Assembly (NCBI RefSeq): GCF_048128805.1
Contig: NC_136005.1
Span: 22,342,760 to 22,406,759 of the forward strand
Source: Centroberyx gerrardi
Lineage: Eukaryota; Chordata; Actinopteri; Beryciformes; Berycidae
Direction: 5' to 3'
DNA length: 64,000 nucleotides
Shown in pieces: positions 60,403-64,000 of this stretch (positions are counted from its first letter, which is position 1; every line of letters starts with the position of its first letter). A model generated the notes under the pieces. That model was not told where the DNA came from and searched no databases. It saw nothing but the letters and a program-made list of their open reading frames with translations. The position numbers were made by a program, and so were the translations under genes.

Positions 60403-62565
60403 GTAATACTTCGTTATCCGTTCGCCCCCGCTGTCACATGAGTATAATTTTGAAACTAACTCGAAGGACTGCGCCAGTGTGCCGAGTTGACCATGCATGA
60501 CTGTGACAATGTTGAATTGAAACTGCCAGCACTTGTAGACACTCAGGCACACGTTTGTTTGACATATAAATGGAGGGAAATGTTGCTAATGTTAAAAGAA
60601 TAACTCACGAGAGACGGGTGCATAATGTGAATGTGTAACGTTACGGCAGAATATCATTTAAATCCAGAATGTAAACTTAATTGCTTCACCTTCAATGAGA
60701 CAAACATCAAAATGTTGCTAGAAGGCTTCAGAATCAGCATTATCTGACAAGGTGGGTGAGGGCTTTTACACTGAACTTCACTGCTCTCAGATCAGGCTGT
60801 AATGTTGACATACATACATTTAGCCTTTTATGGATTTCTTGACAGTCAGTGGGATTGTAAGTTTGAATTTCAGTATGCAAATGGCTTTCCTATAACCCAA
60901 GACAGGTCATGTTTGTTAGTCACCTATTACTGTAGTTTATGTCTTTCCCTAAGCCTTTGAGGTCATGTTGATTCACAGCTCCATTGAGAATGACTTGGGA
61001 AAAGTAAAAACCTTAACTGTTCTACTAGTCCGTAAAGTAAACCTCCCATCCCTTGTCACTGAAGCAGCTCTCGCTGCTCTGCTGGACATCACAGATCAGA
61101 GACCCCATTCTGGGCTTTCTAGGTTAGAGAGACAGAGAGATGTTCATGCTCAAGTGTTGGTTGAACTGTCCTAGTTAGGCTATGTGGATTTTTAGTGCTA
61201 TTTAGATATGTCAAGATGTTTGGTTGAGTTGAAGCACCTCAGTTAGAGCATGGCACCCAACACTGGACCCGTAGCAGAAGGTCAAACAGGGGTGAGTGTA
61301 GTAGAGTCACCCTGACCAAGACCTTGTGAATAAATACTGCCCTATGGGCTGGGATTTGACAAAGAGCTTCTGATATAAAATAATTTCATTTCTTAGGCCA
61401 TGATATGATTCTTCAGTTTGTTACTGTGATGTATTCAGATGATTTGCTCATGTTTTTGTAATTGACAGCAGTAAAACTGGTGCCTCAATATCAATACGGC
61501 TTTTTCCCCTCACACCTTACTCCCTTGAACAGTGGTTGTGAGATGAGATTTATGTAATGTGAAAACATAAAAACAGTAAAATCAATGGTAAAATAGCTTG
61601 AAAATAGTGATCATTGGGCCTATTTGGTGTCAAAGTTAGGGCTCTTGGGTAGGCACTTCACTTCATCACTTCACTTTTGGGGGATGCAAACCAAACTGCA
61701 AGAGCTGCTACCCCAAAATAACCAAGGCTGGAATTCCCCTTTGACTCACTGGTATGTTTGGTTTTTGAAATGGGCATTTGAATTCACTTTCTAACACCTA
61801 TAGCATAAGCCCTACAGTAGCTGCATCTTAACACTGGCTTTCTTCAGATGCTACAGTCATCTGTCTACCCGCATTGTTTATCTCCCTCTGTCTCTGAAGC
61901 CAAATAGCAGGACTTGAGAGCTGAGCGCTGCTGGATCTTTTGATATCAAAGCAGTAAACAACACTCTCCCTGGTGCCTGACTTCAACAGGAGAAAGACTT
62001 TTCCCTGCTGAAGGCTGAAAAAGTGACTCAGGGTGAGTGGGATGGAGTGTGAAGAAGCAGAGAGAAGTGAGGGGGTTTCACGATCACTAGATGAAGAGAA
62101 ATGCACCAGCCTTGTGAGGAACAGTTTTTTTTCCCCAGCTCTCCTCAGTCTACACTAGGCGTGATCTTGGCAGATCACCTTTGGTGCTGGGTAGCTCTTA
62201 CAGAGGAGTGTTCATTTATTGGCTACAGACTACAGTCTTCTATAGCATCTCTGTTAAGGCTCCTCAATATCGACTATTTGGTATTTAACTTTGTATGAGC
62301 AAGTTAATAAGTGTATAAGTAACAGTAGGATTATACTCAAAACAGATAAGTTAGATCTTGGCCTAGTTGGCTTAAAAAATAAAAAAATGCCTGGCTCTTT
62401 TTTTGTACTTCTTTTTTTATTAGGCTATTTGCTTTATTGATGATACTTGAATATTCCAGGGCCACGGGAATGATTTTTTTTAACTATTCTGCTGTGTTTT
62501 TGCCCTTGCACTCATTACATAATGGCTACTTGTGATGTTGCTGATACATGAATTTAAGCTCATCC
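60403..62565. other. no exon recognised
   Basis: If the 60.3-kb first exon is real, this is its first intron. No exon with conserved sequence was recognised. Confidence 0.4.
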
Positions 62566-62640
62566 TACTGTTGCTCTTGCCGTAAGTCCCTCTGGATAAC
62601 AGCGTCTATTAAATGCTTAAAATATAACATGGAAGGTAAA
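62566..62640 (+). repeat. fish SINE-type 3' tail
   Basis: GTAAGTCCCTCTGGATAACA then GCGTCTATTAAATGCTTAAA matches the conserved tail of a widespread teleost SINE/LINE family (consensus close to CTCTGGATAAGAGCGTCTGC). The head of the element is not clear. Confidence 0.65.
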
Positions 62641-63960
62641 TGTAAAGATCCAGCATGACCATTACTTGGCTTGATTAGAGTTGCTTTGCCGTTGTTTGGT
62701 TTGGTTTTGTTCTTCATAAAATGTCTTAATCTAAGGACACCTGTGCTTTCTGGAAAGCTCCTCAGAACAGACTGATTATCACTGTGGACATTCTGTGGAA
62801 GATTAGCGACATGAGTCAGCGCTGTTTGTGTTTCGTTTATTGATAATTGAGAGAACCAATTTGAATGCTGAAATTCTCAAAGCAGAAACAGAGTCGATAC
62901 CTCTCCTGTTAGTGGAATTATATTACAATATTACAAAATTTCAGTAATATTGTAAATAAATTATTCCAGTGCTCTTGGGGAATTCAGTCTGTTTTAGTGA
63001 AAAATGAACTCTACTTTCTGTCTTTGTATTCCTTTTTAAGAGATGCTGCTTGGCTCTCCGACTGCAGTTGCTTCTGAAGGACAGGCAGCAGACAAGCTGA
63101 ACTCTTGGAGATATTTTATTGAACAGAGAAGGTTCAGACCTATCTTGACCTATTGAGTGGCCGCCTGGCTGGATGCCAGGCGTGTCACTATAGTTTATGA
63201 TAAATATTGCATAGTAATGTATTGTTTTCCAAAGACAGTTGTACTAATATTGCAACCCTGCTCCACACTGTTTGACATGTTTACTGGAGCCCAAAGTTAT
63301 TGGTGGTAACATTACCAGTGTGGTGGGTTTTTAAATGTGGAGGGGAGCTGAACAACCTCTATGAACACACAACATCCTTTAGGAACAAGTATAAGGCTTG
63401 GCCATATTCAGAAGCCAGCGTTTCCTGTAGATTTTTGTTCAGATGTTGTGGTGGGCTTAATTTTCATTCTGAAACCCCGGTTTTCTCCTGAAACCATTCT
63501 AGGATCAGTTTCAGTAAGTGTTACATTTTAAGAATCTTTGAAGAGCTCTTGTTTGAATTTTTATATCATGATTATGGACAATTGTGATGTAATTGCAACT
63601 GTTTGTTTTCATTTCAACAGAATAATGAAATTTCATTATATTTATGACTGTGGGGGGCCATCACAGCATAATAAATACAAAGGGAACACTGTCAGAAGCC
63701 AAAAGCAAGGAAAAAGCAATAATGGGACACTTCAATTGTGTAGTACATTTAACTCTTTTATTTAGGTAATCACAGAAAGCGTGAAGTTGGGCCACCTGGG
63801 AAGATAATATAGGCAGGGAAAAAACATTGGCCTAACCTCTGGCTGCCACCCTCAGGCTCCTGCTGACTGGCTGCTTCTTCACAGCAGTGCAGCACACAGC
63901 CAATCACCAAACCACACACTCTCTTCTAAAGCCTGATGCATTTAGAGCCCTTTTTTACCC
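62641..63960. other. no exon recognised
   Basis: A/T-rich DNA without a supported exon. Confidence 0.4.
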
Positions 63961-63966
63961 CTTCAG

Positions 63967-64000
63967 GCACCATCGACGGCGTCCGTCTGAGCGCCGTGAA
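63967..64000 (+). CDS. possible partial exon cut by the window edge
   Basis: After a pyrimidine-rich acceptor (CTTTTTTACCCCTTCAG) the last 34 bases turn abruptly GC-rich and can be read GTIDGVRLSAV in class 1 phase. Phase 0 hits a stop, and a second phase is also open. The piece is too short to identify. Confidence 0.25.

Overview
This is a vertebrate nuclear window, most likely from a teleost fish. Genes are split into many short exons with GT-AG (once GC-AG) introns of a few hundred bases. Dinucleotide and tetranucleotide microsatellites are dense, and several interspersed elements look like teleost-type non-autonomous repeats. The species cannot be named from sequence alone.

Three protein genes can be reconstructed exon by exon. 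(1) pdc (phosducin), plus strand, coding exons 11509-12900: 236 aa, with a polyA signal at 13427. (2) tpr (nuclear-basket nucleoporin TPR), plus strand, ATG at 18787 to TGA at 44415: 51 coding exons, 2374 aa, polyA signal at 44616. (3) prg4 (proteoglycan 4/lubricin), minus strand, ATG at 52719 to stop at 44686: 14 coding exons plus an upstream non-coding exon, 838 aa, with two somatomedin B domains, a mucin-like Ser/Thr/Pro region and a hemopexin-like C-terminus. pdc and tpr are co-oriented; tpr and prg4 converge tail to tail with only 270 bp between their stop codons. The order pdc > tpr > < prg4 matches the human 1q31 block as I recall it, except that ODR4, which lies between TPR and PDC in human, is not recognisable here. 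The three genes share ancestry of position, not a pathway: phosducin regulates photoreceptor transducin beta-gamma, TPR builds the nuclear basket, and PRG4 is a secreted lubricant.

Layout: 1-10 kb is intergenic, rich in CA, GA and A tracts. It holds a near-perfect 669-bp palindromic element flanked by TTAA, a second foldback at about 4.0-4.2 kb, and a 570-bp inverted-repeat element at 7.3-7.8 kb. 10-13.5 kb is pdc. 13.5-18.7 kb is intergenic, ending in a GA tract and the tpr promoter with a ZNF143/THAP11-type motif. 18.8-44.6 kb is tpr; its introns carry MITE-like elements, three copies of one dispersed repeat and a (TAC)n tract. 44.7-52.9 kb is prg4. 53-64 kb has no confirmed gene. It holds a tandem repeat split by a hAT-like insertion, SINE/LINE tails, the decayed remains of a C2H2 zinc-finger gene (57.4-58.7 kb), and a CCAAT/GC-box promoter-like segment with a possible first exon ending at 60402. 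A possible partial exon is cut by the right edge.

I found no new operon-like or defence-like system. The most notable items are the long palindrome, the overlapping tpr/prg4 3' ends, the (TG)12 tract abutting the second SMB exon of prg4, eight consecutive frame-neutral prg4 exons, the GC-AG intron in tpr and the zinc-finger relic.
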